This document shows, one piece after another, positions 52,842 to 60,934 of a DNA stretch of 64,000 bases; positions within the stretch are counted from its first letter, which is position 1, and the number at the start of each line of letters is the position of its first letter. This DNA comes from Desulfarculales bacterium UBA696 (lineage in GTDB: Bacteria > Desulfobacterota > Syntrophobacteria > Syntrophobacterales > Syntrophobacteraceae), in contig DBMO01000054.1 in the NCBI GenBank assembly GCA_002298995.1, forward strand, positions 846-64,845, given 5' to 3'. Under the pieces are notes generated by a model. The model saw nothing but the letters and a program-made list of their open reading frames with translations, did not search any database and was not told the origin of the DNA. Made by a program: the position numbers and the translations under genes.

Positions 52842-53275
52842 GCCGCTTTCTCCTTTCTTTCCCCATTTTTCCGGATGGGGTTGGGGCCGAGCTGCCGGAC
52901 TCTTTCGGTCATCTCGCGGCAGATTTCAGCAAACCGCGGACCTTGGCCGGCCGATAGGTTGTACATGGCAACCCGTTCCGGGTCCATGCCGATACTTTTC
53001 AGCACTTCCTGGACGTAGGCGACACGCTTTTTCGCCCTCAGGTTGCCTGCCTGATAATGGCAGTCGCCTTCGAGGCATCCGGCCACGAAGACACCGTCAG
53101 CCCCCTTCTCAAGTGCTTTCATCAGGTGGATGATCGCCACCCTGCCGGTGCACGGCATCTTAACGATCCGAATATTGCTCGGGTAACTCAGTCGCATCGA
53201 ACCTGCCAGGTCCGCAGCCGAGTACGCTCAGTAGGTACAGCAGAATGCAACGATTACCGGTTCAAAGTTCTCCAT
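52838..53275 (-). CDS. mvhD: MvhD/FlpD-type iron-sulfur subunit, selenoprotein (Sec at residue 16)
   Basis: A 145-residue protein if TGA at 53228-53230 is decoded as selenocysteine. The sequence MENFEPVIVAFCCTY, Sec16, AYSAADLAGSMRLSYPSN continues into IRIVKMPCTGRVAIIHLMKALEKGADGVFVAGCLEGDCHYQAGN, the MvhD/FlpD core whose cysteines hold a [2Fe-2S] cluster. Known MvhD homologues have Cys or Sec at this very position of the N-terminal CxxCxY(C/U) motif. A naive ORF would begin at 53197, losing the motif. MvhD passes electrons between a dehydrogenase and HdrA. The gene abuts hdrA (TAA then ATG, one base between reading frames) and overlaps metV. A stem-loop follows the UGA. Confidence 0.93.
53198..53214 (-). 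promoter_or_regulatory. Predicted SECIS hairpin of mvhD
   Basis: Thirteen bases after the UGA, CGGACCT pairs with AGGTTCG around a GGC loop, with one G-T wobble opposite the outer stem. The size and distance suit a bacterial SECIS, though it is weaker than the selD one. Confidence 0.5.
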
Positions 53276-56200
53276 TTATACAACTCCTTCCAGAAGGGCA
53301 TCCACCTTGATCATGATTTGATCGTCCTGGTAATGGCCCAGACGGATCGCCTTGGCGGGACATTCCGAAACGCACGTCCCGCAGCCCTGGCAGAGGGCTT
53401 CGTTGATTTCGGACACTCCCTTTTCGGGATCTATTCTTGGAACCCCGTAGGGGCAGTTTCGAACGCAAACGAGACAGGCGGCGCAAAGGCCAGGTTCGAC
53501 CTGCGCAACAACACCTCCGACCGTCATGTCCTTGTTGGACAGGAATGACGCCGCCCTGGCTGCGGCGGCCATCGACTGTGCGATTGTCTCGCTTATCAGC
53601 TTCGGCCCGTGAGCCGTTCCGCACAGGTAGATTCCTTCAGAGGAAAAGTCCACCGGCCGCAGCTTTGCGTGGGCCTCGATGAAAAAGCCTTCAGCGTTGC
53701 GAGGGACCTTGAGCAGGGTCGCAAGCTGCTCGTTTTCCTCGGCTAGGGTTGCCGCGCCGAGCACGATCGCATCGGCCCCGAGCGAAACCCGCCGTCCCAG
53801 TACAAGGTCATTGAAGGCAACTCCGATACCCGGACCGTTAAACGAGACTTCCGGCTGATCCTTCTCATCGTAGCGAACGAACAGGACCCCCTCTTTTCTC
53901 GCCTGCGTGTAGTAGTCTTCGAGCACGCCGTACATGCGCATGTCGCGGAAAAGGACGATCACATCCATCTCGGGATTTATTTTCTTCAGCCGCAGGGCAT
54001 GCTTTACAGCTCCCTGGCAGCAAATCTTGCTGCAGTTTGGATTGTCTTTGTTCCGGGACCCCACGCACTGGATCATTATAACCCGCTGCCATTTGGAAAC
54101 CTTCCCGGAATGCTGCCGGATCAACTTGTCCAAATCGAGCTGGGTCATTACACGGTCCGACTCGCCGTAGCCGAACTCTTTGGGCTTGTACTCACGGGCG
54201 CCTGTTGCGACGACGACGACGCCGTGGGTGATTTCCCTGGCGCCGTTTCCGGTATCGATCGTGGATATGAAGTTGCCCTTGTAGCCCGAAAGCCCGGCGA
54301 GGTGCGATCCGGAAAGGACCTCGATTCCCGCGTCTTTTACTTCCTGTACGAGTTTATCAACATAGGCCAGGACATCGAGGCCTTCTATGGTCTGGGAAAT
54401 ATTTCGAGCCATTCCGCCTAGCTGCGGTTCCTTCTCGACGATAACGGCTTCAAAGCCCTGCCGCGAAAGACCCAGCGCGGCGTTCATCCCGGCTATTCCG
54501 CCTCCAACCACCAGCGCGCGCTGATTGATCTCTAAGGGCTTTTCGGTAAGAGGCTTTAACAGGGCGGCCCTGGCCACAGACATTCTGATCAGATCTTTTG
54601 CCTTTTCCGTTGCCGGGCCGGGTTCTTTCTGGTGCACCCAGGAATCCTGGTCCCGGATGTTTGCCATTTCGAAAAGATACTTGTTGAGGCCGCAGTCTTT
54701 CATGGTTTCCTGGAAAAGCGGCTCATGGGTGCGGGGCGAGCAGGCGGCAACGACCACCCGGTTCAGCCTGTGCTCGAGTATGGTCTGCTTCACCTTCTCC
54801 TGCGTATCCTGCGAGCAGGTGAAAAGATATTCCTGGGAATAGACGACGTTTGGAAGGGTTGCGGCGTAAGCCATCACCGCCTTGACATCCACTACTGAAG
54901 CGATATTGATGCCGCAGTTGCAGACAAAAACTCCTATTCGCGGCTCCTGCTCGGAGAGGTCCTGTTCGGGAGGAACCGAGCGGCTCTTGACCTGGGTGCC
55001 TCGCGCCGGGGCGAGGTCGATTTCCGCGGCGCATGCCGCGGCGCTTGCTTCCATTACCGAGAAGGGGATGTCTTTGGGGCCCTGGAAAAGACCGCATACG
55101 TAGATGCCGGGCCGGGAAGTGCTGACGGGCGTAAAGGGGTCGGTTTCCGCGAAATTGTGCTCGGTGAGTTTAACCCCGAGCCGCTTTGCAAGCTCGATGG
55201 TTTCAGGGGAGGTTTCTACCCCGACCGAGAGCACCACCATGTCGAACTGTTCCTGGTGCACTACGATTTCGGGATGGCCGTCGGACTGATCGCCGGCGTC
55301 GGAGGCATATTGAATGAGCACGTCATCGCTTCCGGGGACCGCGTCAACGTTGTAGACGCGCGACCGGATGAAGCGCACGCCTTGCTCTTCACGGGCGCGG
55401 TTGTAGTATTTCTCGAAATCTTTGCCGTAGGTGCGCATGTCCATGTAGAAAACGGCTGTATCGAGAGGGTCCTGGCAATGTTCCTTGGCGACCATGGCCT
55501 CTTTTATGGCATACATGCAGCAAACGCCCGAGCAATAGCTGTGAGCGCCCTGCCGGTGGCTGTCGCGCGATCCAACGCATTGCAGCCAGGCTATTTTCTT
55601 TGGTTCCTTGTGGTCGGACGGGCGTACAAGGTGTCCCTGCGTGGGACCGGTCGCGCTAAGCAGGCGTTCGAATTCCAGGCTGGTGACCACGTTTGGATTC
55701 TGCCCGTAGAGTTCGACCAACGGCCTGGCGTCGCAGGTCTGGAACCCGGGGGAAAGGATAACCGCGCCTACCTCTATTTCGTGAGTCTTGTCTTTCTGGC
55801 TGAAATCCACCGCACCGGCCGGGCAAAGCTTCTCGCAGGCCCTGCACTTACCCTTTTCAATATAGATGCAGTTTGCCTCGTCTATTGAGTATTTGAGCGG
55901 GACCGCCTGAGGGTATTTGACATAGATGGCTTTCCGCTGGCTCATACCCTGGTTGTACTCGTTGTCCACCTTCCTGGGGCATTTCTCGGCACATAAGCCG
56001 CATGCGATGCATTTTTCCATGTCAACGTAGCGCGCACGCTGTTTTACCCTTACGGTAAAACGGCCCACCCGGCCCTCGATGCCTTCGACTTCGGACAGCG
56101 TGAGCAGCTTGATGTTCAGATGCCTGCCCAGTTCGACCAGCTTGGGTGAGATGATGCACATAGCGCAGTCGTTGGTTGGAAAGGTCTTGTCCAGCTGGGA

Positions 56201-56344
56201 CATTACGCCGCCTATGGCCGGAGATTTCTCGACCATGTAGACGTAGTATCCCGTATTGGCCAAGTCCAGAGCGGCCTGAATGCCGGCAATGCCTCCGCCT
56301 ACAACCATCACGGAGCCCAAGGGTCCATCTCTTTTGGTATCCAT
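53276..56344 (-). CDS. hdrA: HdrA-type flavin/iron-sulfur protein with two fused HdrA modules
   Basis: A 1022-residue protein holding two HdrA-like halves. Module 1 (about 1-460) has the FAD motif VMVVGGGIAGIQAALDLANTG, the SPKL block DCAMCIISPKL, and two [4Fe-4S] sites CIACGLCAEKCPRK and CRACEKLCPAG. Module 2 (about 470-1022) starts IGVFVCNCGINIASV, has FAD motif ALVVGGGIAGMNAALGLSRQG, and ends with CAACLVCVRNCPYGVP and CQGCGTCVSECPAKAIRL, two more clusters. A normal HdrA is about 650 residues with one FAD. HdrA proteins are the flavin-based bifurcation centre; doubling is seen in some sulfate reducers. No HdrB or HdrC lies here. The ATG start has AGAGGTG 7 bases upstream; the TTG just before it is ignored. 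Confidence 0.93.
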   Translation of the reverse strand: MDTKRDGPLGSVMVVGGGIAGIQAALDLANTGYYVYMVEKSPAIGGVMSQLDKTFPTNDCAMCIISPKLVELGRHLNIKLLTLSEVEGIEGRVGRFTVRVKQRARYVDMEKCIACGLCAEKCPRKVDNEYNQGMSQRKAIYVKYPQAVPLKYSIDEANCIYIEKGKCRACEKLCPAGAVDFSQKDKTHEIEVGAVILSPGFQTCDARPLVELYGQNPNVVTSLEFERLLSATGPTQGHLVRPSDHKEPKKIAWLQCVGSRDSHRQGAHSYCSGVCCMYAIKEAMVAKEHCQDPLDTAVFYMDMRTYGKDFEKYYNRAREEQGVRFIRSRVYNVDAVPGSDDVLIQYASDAGDQSDGHPEIVVHQEQFDMVVLSVGVETSPETIELAKRLGVKLTEHNFAETDPFTPVSTSRPGIYVCGLFQGPKDIPFSVMEASAAACAAEIDLAPARGTQVKSRSVPPEQDLSEQEPRIGVFVCNCGINIASVVDVKAVMAYAATLPNVVYSQEYLFTCSQDTQEKVKQTILEHRLNRVVVAACSPRTHEPLFQETMKDCGLNKYLFEMANIRDQDSWVHQKEPGPATEKAKDLIRMSVARAALLKPLTEKPLEINQRALVVGGGIAGMNAALGLSRQGFEAVIVEKEPQLGGMARNISQTIEGLDVLAYVDKLVQEVKDAGIEVLSGSHLAGLSGYKGNFISTIDTGNGAREITHGVVVVATGAREYKPKEFGYGESDRVMTQLDLDKLIRQHSGKVSKWQRVIMIQCVGSRNKDNPNCSKICCQGAVKHALRLKKINPEMDVIVLFRDMRMYGVLEDYYTQARKEGVLFVRYDEKDQPEVSFNGPGIGVAFNDLVLGRRVSLGADAIVLGAATLAEENEQLATLLKVPRNAEGFFIEAHAKLRPVDFSSEGIYLCGTAHGPKLISETIAQSMAAAARAASFLSNKDMTVGGVVAQVEPGLCAACLVCVRNCPYGVPRIDPEKGVSEINEALCQGCGTCVSECPAKAIRLGHYQDDQIMIKVDALLEGVV

Positions 56345-56939
56345 CAATACACACCTCTGAGTTGTTTGAGGATTTGCCGATAAATAAAATGTTTGAACTC
56401 AAGGCAAGCCACACCAACTTTACGCTGAAAAGTGACTGGCAAAGATCTATTGGAGCAAGTGGAGCTGGAACTCAGAAGTGGAGATAGCAAATTCAGAAGG
56501 ATTTCGAGGTATTCGCTTTTTGGCGCAGTAATGATAGAGCATAATGCGCGAATAAAAAAGAAGAAAATGAATCCAGCCCCCATCTGAATGGAAAAGCCCG
56601 GATGTTGGCTGGCTGTTGTAAAAACAATTGGCTGCTTGACAGTTCCGCCTCGAAAATGTGAGAAAACAGCGTTGCGGTTTTCAATCTACGCGCGGAAGGT
56701 CACTATCCAAGGATGGGTGTCTCGACGGCCGCTTGTGCTGGCGGGCCAGAAAAGCCCTTCCAGCATTTTGGATCGAATTGACGAAGCTTGTTTTCTGGAT
56801 AATAGTTTCAGATTATGGAATACTATAATAGTCCCGAAAGGCATGGAACCCAATACAGCATACAACCCGATTAACTCAGCCCGACAAGCGTAACCGAAAT
56901 CAGGCAACGCGCAACTCGCAACCCGAAAGTGAGATCAAG
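56345..56939. other. Divergent intergenic region between hdrA and cbiF
   Basis: A 595-base gap with both promoters. A perfect -10 TATAAT (56824-56829) lies 110 bases before cbiF but with a weak -35. A TTGACA at 56636-56641 lacks a good -10. The leader does not show the B12-box (AGCCAGGAGACCTGCC-like) of a cobalamin riboswitch. Short open frames here (56588-56893 and reverse) have no family features. Confidence 0.45.
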
Positions 56940-57725
56940 ATGAAACACCCCATTCGATTCATAGGCGCGGGGCCGGGTGATCCCGAACTCATAACCGTTA
57001 GGGGAATGCGCTACCTACAGGAAGCTGACCGCGTTGTCTACACCGGGTCTCTGGTCCCAAAACAGCTCCTTCGGTACTGCAAGAAAGGTGTAAAGCTGCA
57101 TGACAGCGCATCGCTTACCCTTGCCGAGACGCACGCGCTGTTGAAAGATGGATATGCCGCTGGAGAGCACGTCGTGCGGCTCCATACTGGGGACCCAAGC
57201 CTTTATGGGGCGATCGGTGAGCAGATTGAACTGCTCGACGCCGACGGGATTCCGCACGAGGTCGTGCCTGGGGTCTCTGCCGCCTTCGCCGCCGCTGCCG
57301 CGATCAACCAGGAACTCACTTTGCCCGACATCTCCCAGACCGTCATTTTGACGCGCCTTGGGGGCAGGACCGCGGTTCCGGGCAAGGAAAAGCTTGCCAC
57401 GCTCGCATCGCACCGGGCAACCATGGTCATCTACCTCAGCGTGCAGCAGATAGAAAAAGTGGTACAGGATCTCGAAGAGTACTACCCGCAGGACACACCT
57501 GCCATAGTGGCTTACAGGGTTGGTTGGCCCGACCAGATGCTGGTCTACGGTAAACTCGAAGATATTGCGGAAAAGGTGCACGAGGCCGGCATCAAGCGCC
57601 AGGCAATCATCATGGTCGGCGAGGTTTTCAGGATACAGGGCCCGCTCGGCAAAAAAGTTAAGAGATCGAAGCTCTATGACGAGACCTTCAGCCACCAATT
57701 CAGGGACGCCAAAAAGCCGGAATGA
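56940..57725 (+). CDS. cbiF: Precorrin-4 C11-methyltransferase (CbiF/CobM)
   Basis: A 261-residue SAM-dependent uroporphyrin-III-type methyltransferase. It has IRFIGAGPGDPELITVRG at the N-terminus, VVYTGSLVPKQLL, VVRLHTGDPSLYGAIGEQ and VVPGVSAAFAAAAAINQELTLP. The late part is AIVAYRVGWPDQMLVYGKL and IIMVGEV. These mark CbiF/CobM, which methylates C11 of the cobalt-precorrin-4 ring. In this anaerobic setting the oxygen-independent cbi route is expected. It is the first gene of cbiF-cbiG-cbiH. Confidence 0.94.
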   Translation: MKHPIRFIGAGPGDPELITVRGMRYLQEADRVVYTGSLVPKQLLRYCKKGVKLHDSASLTLAETHALLKDGYAAGEHVVRLHTGDPSLYGAIGEQIELLDADGIPHEVVPGVSAAFAAAAAINQELTLPDISQTVILTRLGGRTAVPGKEKLATLASHRATMVIYLSVQQIEKVVQDLEEYYPQDTPAIVAYRVGWPDQMLVYGKLEDIAEKVHEAGIKRQAIIMVGEVFRIQGPLGKKVKRSKLYDETFSHQFRDAKKPE

Positions 57726-58797
57726 CGCCGTCGCAATACTCGCCCTGACCCGCAAGGGGACCGAACTGGCGGCGCGCATAAATCGGTCTATGCCGGAAAG
57801 CTCCTGTTTTTGCAATTCCCGCTACGCCCTGCCGGGAATGGTTCCGATGCGGAAGATGGCCGAATCTTTTTTTGTGGCCTGGCGGGAGTTTGGAGCGATA
57901 ATCTGCATCATGGGCTGCGGCATCGTTGTTCGCACACTTGCTCCCCTGATCAAAAACAAGTTGGTGGACCCCGCGGTAGTCGTCCTGGACGAGGATGGGA
58001 GGTATGCGGTAAGCCTTCTTTCCGGGCACCTTGGCGGCGCAAACGAACTGGCGCTCAGGGTGGCCGCAATTACGGGCGGGCAGGCTGTCATAACAACCGC
58101 CTCCGACCTCCAGGACAAAATTGCCATAGACCTCACGGCGCGGAAGGCGGGTCTCTGGATTGAAAATCCGCGGATGCTCGCAAGGATTGCCGCGGCTGTC
58201 CTGGACGAAGAAAGAATATGGGTCTTCGATCCCGAAAGGCTTTTTGTAAGACATCTTCCAGATGGGCATGGGCTGGAGGTGCTTTCGGCAGATGAAGGCG
58301 GCTTGGATGGTTTTTCGAAGCAGATAAGCACTCATCGGAAGAGGATGCGCTCCGGACTCGGCATCTGGGTTTCGGATATGCTCGGACCTGTCGGCCTGCG
58401 GTGCCTCAAGATTCGGCCCAAATCGCTCGTGATCGGAGTGGGCTGCAACCGTGGAACTAGCGAAGCCGAGATCGCCGGCCTCATTAAACAGGTTTTGAAT
58501 GAAAACCGGCTCTCGCCGGTTTCGATAAGAAATTTCGCAAGCATTGAATTAAAAAGCGATGAACCGGGGTTGCTTCATGCCGCGAGCTTTTTTAAAAGAC
58601 AAATTCATTTCTGCACCCGCGAGCAGATAGAGGGCATTTCCGTGCCGAACCCTTCGAGTACGGTGGCCCGTCATATAGGAGCCGAAAGCGTATGCGAAGC
58701 AAGCGCCCTTTGGAGCGCCGGGACACGTGTCCTGCTGGCGCCAAAGCGCAAATCGACAAACTGCACGGCGGCAATAGCCAGGGTAAGCTTTACATAG
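57676..58797 (+). CDS. cbiG: Cobalamin biosynthesis protein CbiG
   Basis: A 373-residue CbiG. The N-terminal domain has NDAVAILALTRKGTELAARI and then IICIMGCGIVVRTLAPLIKNKLVDPAVVVLDEDGRYAVSLLSGHLGGANELALRV; the C-terminal domain has SLVIGVGCNRGTSEAEIAGLI and ASIELKSDEPGLLHAA, and FCTREQIEGISVPNPSSTVA. CbiG opens the ring A lactone and removes the two-carbon unit (as acetaldehyde) from cobalt-precorrin-5A. There is no start codon close before the conserved region in this frame, so ATG 57676 inside cbiF is the best, giving a 50-base overlap. Its end overlaps cbiH by about 100 bases. Confidence 0.9.
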   Translation: MTRPSATNSGTPKSRNDAVAILALTRKGTELAARINRSMPESSCFCNSRYALPGMVPMRKMAESFFVAWREFGAIICIMGCGIVVRTLAPLIKNKLVDPAVVVLDEDGRYAVSLLSGHLGGANELALRVAAITGGQAVITTASDLQDKIAIDLTARKAGLWIENPRMLARIAAAVLDEERIWVFDPERLFVRHLPDGHGLEVLSADEGGLDGFSKQISTHRKRMRSGLGIWVSDMLGPVGLRCLKIRPKSLVIGVGCNRGTSEAEIAGLIKQVLNENRLSPVSIRNFASIELKSDEPGLLHAASFFKRQIHFCTREQIEGISVPNPSSTVARHIGAESVCEASALWSAGTRVLLAPKRKSTNCTAAIARVSFT

Positions 58798-59570
58798 TCA
58801 GTATTGGACCGGGATTCCGGTCATACATGGCCGAAGAGGCCGCGCTTGCTCTTAAAGAGGCGCAGGTCGTTCTGGGCTATAAAACATACCTGGATCTTGT
58901 CGAGGACCTGCTGGAGGGTAAAACAGTCCTGTCCAGCGGAATGCGAAAAGAGATCGACCGATGCCGTGCGGCAATCGATTATGCATTGGCGGGCAGGTGC
59001 GTTGCCGTAGTATCGAGTGGGGATGCCGGGATATACGGAATGGCCGGCCTTGTACTCGATATTTGCAGGCAGCGGGGCCTCTCCGTTTCCGAAATGGGGC
59101 GCCAGGGCACGGGAAGCCAAATACATCTAAAGATCATCCCCGGGATTCCAGCTTTTAACGCCGCGGCATCGATTGCCGGGGCGCCTCTCATGCACGATTT
59201 CGCGGCGGTCAGCCTGAGCGATCATCTAACCCCGTGGGAGTTGATAGAAAAAAGGCTCTCGGCCGCATCCGAAGCCGATTTCGTCCTGGCCATCTATAAT
59301 CCCCGCAGCAAGAGCCGTCCGGACTTGCTTGAAAAGGCCCGCCAAGTGCTTCTGCGAACGCGTTCGGGACAAACCCCCGTCGCGGTTGTGCGAAAAGCGA
59401 TGCGGGAAGGCCAGTGGAAATGCGTAACCACCCTCGACCAGCTTCCGGTAGAAGAGGTGGACATGCAGTCGCTCGTGTTGGTCGGGAACAGTCAGACCTA
59501 TATCTGGGAGGGCTGGATGATAACGCCGAGGGGATATCTGGAAAAGTACGGCCTGGAAGAAGAGGATTGA
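58692..59570 (+). CDS. cbiH: Precorrin-3B C17-methyltransferase (CobJ/CbiH)
   Basis: A 292-residue methyltransferase with GKLYIVSIGPGFRSYMAEEAALALKEAQVVLGYKTYLDLV. It also has VAVVSSGDAGIYGMAGLVLDIC, IIPGIPAFNAAASIAGAPLMHDFAAVSLSDHLTPWELIEKRL, and IYNPRSKSRPDLLEKARQVLL. CbiH methylates C17 and contracts the ring. About 30 residues before GKLYIV are basic and not conserved; the real start may be ATG 58692, but a later in-frame start cannot be excluded. It ends the three-gene operon; no cobalamin-transport or cobaltochelatase gene is adjacent. Confidence 0.92.
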   Translation: MRSKRPLERRDTCPAGAKAQIDKLHGGNSQGKLYIVSIGPGFRSYMAEEAALALKEAQVVLGYKTYLDLVEDLLEGKTVLSSGMRKEIDRCRAAIDYALAGRCVAVVSSGDAGIYGMAGLVLDICRQRGLSVSEMGRQGTGSQIHLKIIPGIPAFNAAASIAGAPLMHDFAAVSLSDHLTPWELIEKRLSAASEADFVLAIYNPRSKSRPDLLEKARQVLLRTRSGQTPVAVVRKAMREGQWKCVTTLDQLPVEEVDMQSLVLVGNSQTYIWEGWMITPRGYLEKYGLEEED

Positions 59571-59597
59571 GTTGGGCTGCCCCTAGTGTGACAAAAC

Positions 59598-59617
59598 GGC
59601 AGACTGGGAAGTCTGCC
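59598..59617. repeat. REP-like palindrome downstream of cbiH
   Basis: GGCAGACTGGGAAGTCTGCC forms a 7-bp stem with a small loop and is flanked by GCAC. It matches the copy at 42768 at most positions. It lies between convergent genes and may also act as a terminator. Confidence 0.55.
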
Positions 59618-59673
59618 GCACATCCAGGCTGAACCCGCAAGCGCAAATCGCTATTTCGCAATCCCAAAAACGC

Positions 59674-60543
59674 TCAGCTTGGTTCGAGGCTGCCTTGAAT
59701 CTCCTGAGTCATTCCCACGATTGAATCCGGATCGATCCCAAGGGCTTTTACACTTTCATGATTTGCCAAGTCGAGGCCTGGGCTCCTGGTTGGACCGATT
59801 TCAAGCTTGTGGCACATCGAATTTGCAAGGCTTACTATATGGGCGACCTGCGGGGCTGTTTGCGACTCATCCGGATGATGGTGGTGTGCGATGGCTTCCT
59901 CGATATTCACTGCAAAGCGCCACTTATCGGCGACCAGTTGTCCGATTTCCGAATGGGTGAAGCCGAATACCTGCTTTTCCCCATCGGCAAAGGTCATGTC
60001 TCCGTTATATACGTCCTGCATTATTTCACTCATCTCGCTCGAACGGCGCAGAAAGAGGACGGCTTTTCCAACATCGTGCATAAGCCCCGCCAGGAATGCT
60101 TCCTCGTTGCCCGGATAACCGACGGCGCGCCCAACGGTGCGGGCCGCGACCGCGCAGCCTATCGAATGCTCCCAGAGCAGTTTTTCCGCAAGCCCCGTCT
60201 CTGCGAAAACGCCCTTCATTACCGCTGTGAGCACCACCGACCTGATGGAGTCGAAACCCATGAAAAGAATTGCGTCCTTCACGGTTGCAATGGACCTGCA
60301 AGCGCCGTAGTAGGGGGAATTTGCAACCTTTAGAACTCGGGCGGCAAGGCCCTGGTCCTTTTCGATCAACTGGTGAATGTCCCTGGGGGTGGCGTTTTCA
60401 TTGGAAAGCTTGTCAACGACCATAGCGGCGACATGTGGCATCGCCGGCAGATCACCAATTGATTGTACTATTTTCTCCGCGCTCGCGCTCAGCGCGGTTG
60501 ATTTCCCCACGACGGCGGATTCTTGAATAAGCTCTGTTCCCAT
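59674..60543 (-). CDS. HDOD-domain protein
   Basis: A 289-residue protein that begins with a 25-residue linker, then the HDOD domain: IGDLPAMPHVAAMVVDKLSN, HQLIEKDQGLAARVLKVANSPYYGACRSI, AILFMGFDSIRSVVLTAVMKG and AFLAGLMHDVGKAVLFL. AIAHHHHPDES keeps part of the HD-like histidine pattern. HDOD proteins lack certain metal ligands of true HD phosphohydrolases and act in signalling and motility control. It has GGAGAGG before ATG 60543; GTG 60555 is an alternative. It lies near a chemoreceptor gene in the same direction, so a chemotaxis or surface-behaviour link is possible but unproven. Confidence 0.88.
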   Translation of the reverse strand: MGTELIQESAVVGKSTALSASAEKIVQSIGDLPAMPHVAAMVVDKLSNENATPRDIHQLIEKDQGLAARVLKVANSPYYGACRSIATVKDAILFMGFDSIRSVVLTAVMKGVFAETGLAEKLLWEHSIGCAVAARTVGRAVGYPGNEEAFLAGLMHDVGKAVLFLRRSSEMSEIMQDVYNGDMTFADGEKQVFGFTHSEIGQLVADKWRFAVNIEEAIAHHHHPDESQTAPQVAHIVSLANSMCHKLEIGPTRSPGLDLANHESVKALGIDPDSIVGMTQEIQGSLEPS

Positions 60544-60934
60544 TTTCCTCTCCACTCAACCCAAAACGTTATACACGATATGAAAATATTCGGCTGAACT
60601 GGCTCAAACAGTTAGTGGAAAAATCGGCCTGAACGGCTGGACAAAGGACCCATTGATGATTTCCGCAAGACCAGGATCTCCCTTTGCATGGCCTCGGCAA
60701 TCATTTTGCTGGATCCTCGCGAGTATATGGAAGGGCAAATGGCGGCGGAAAAAATACACTGTGATATGGAGGGGAATACTGGTTTTGCCTGATGGCATGA
60801 AAACCGACCGGGGGATATTGTTGGTCAAGATTTCACGCCTCCCCGATAAAGAGAGCAGGCACCCGGAGGTGCCTGCTCTCTTCGCTTTTGGTGTGATGAC
60901 GTGCAATTAACAGGGGAGGAGCGTCAGCGCATTC
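60544..60934. other. Intergenic region holding the hydrogenase-operon terminator
   Basis: A 391-base gap between the HDOD gene and the chemoreceptor on the reverse strand. It holds the hairpin at 60851-60880. Otherwise I see no gene; short frames (60604-60906) have no features. Confidence 0.5.
60851..60880 (-). terminator. Strong stem-loop terminator downstream of the chemoreceptor
   Basis: GAGAGCAGGCACC (60851-60863) and its perfect complement (60868-60880) close on CGGA. On the reverse strand it is followed by TTTATC, on the forward strand by TTCGCTTTT. It ends the hydrogenase-chemoreceptor operon. Confidence 0.85.

Noticed and set aside
53276..56344. Further selenocysteine codons in hdrA
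   Set aside because: The open frame is uninterrupted over its whole length, so no UGA is needed.
56345..56939. Cobalamin riboswitch upstream of cbiF
   Set aside because: No B12-box-like sequence or supporting stems found in the leader.
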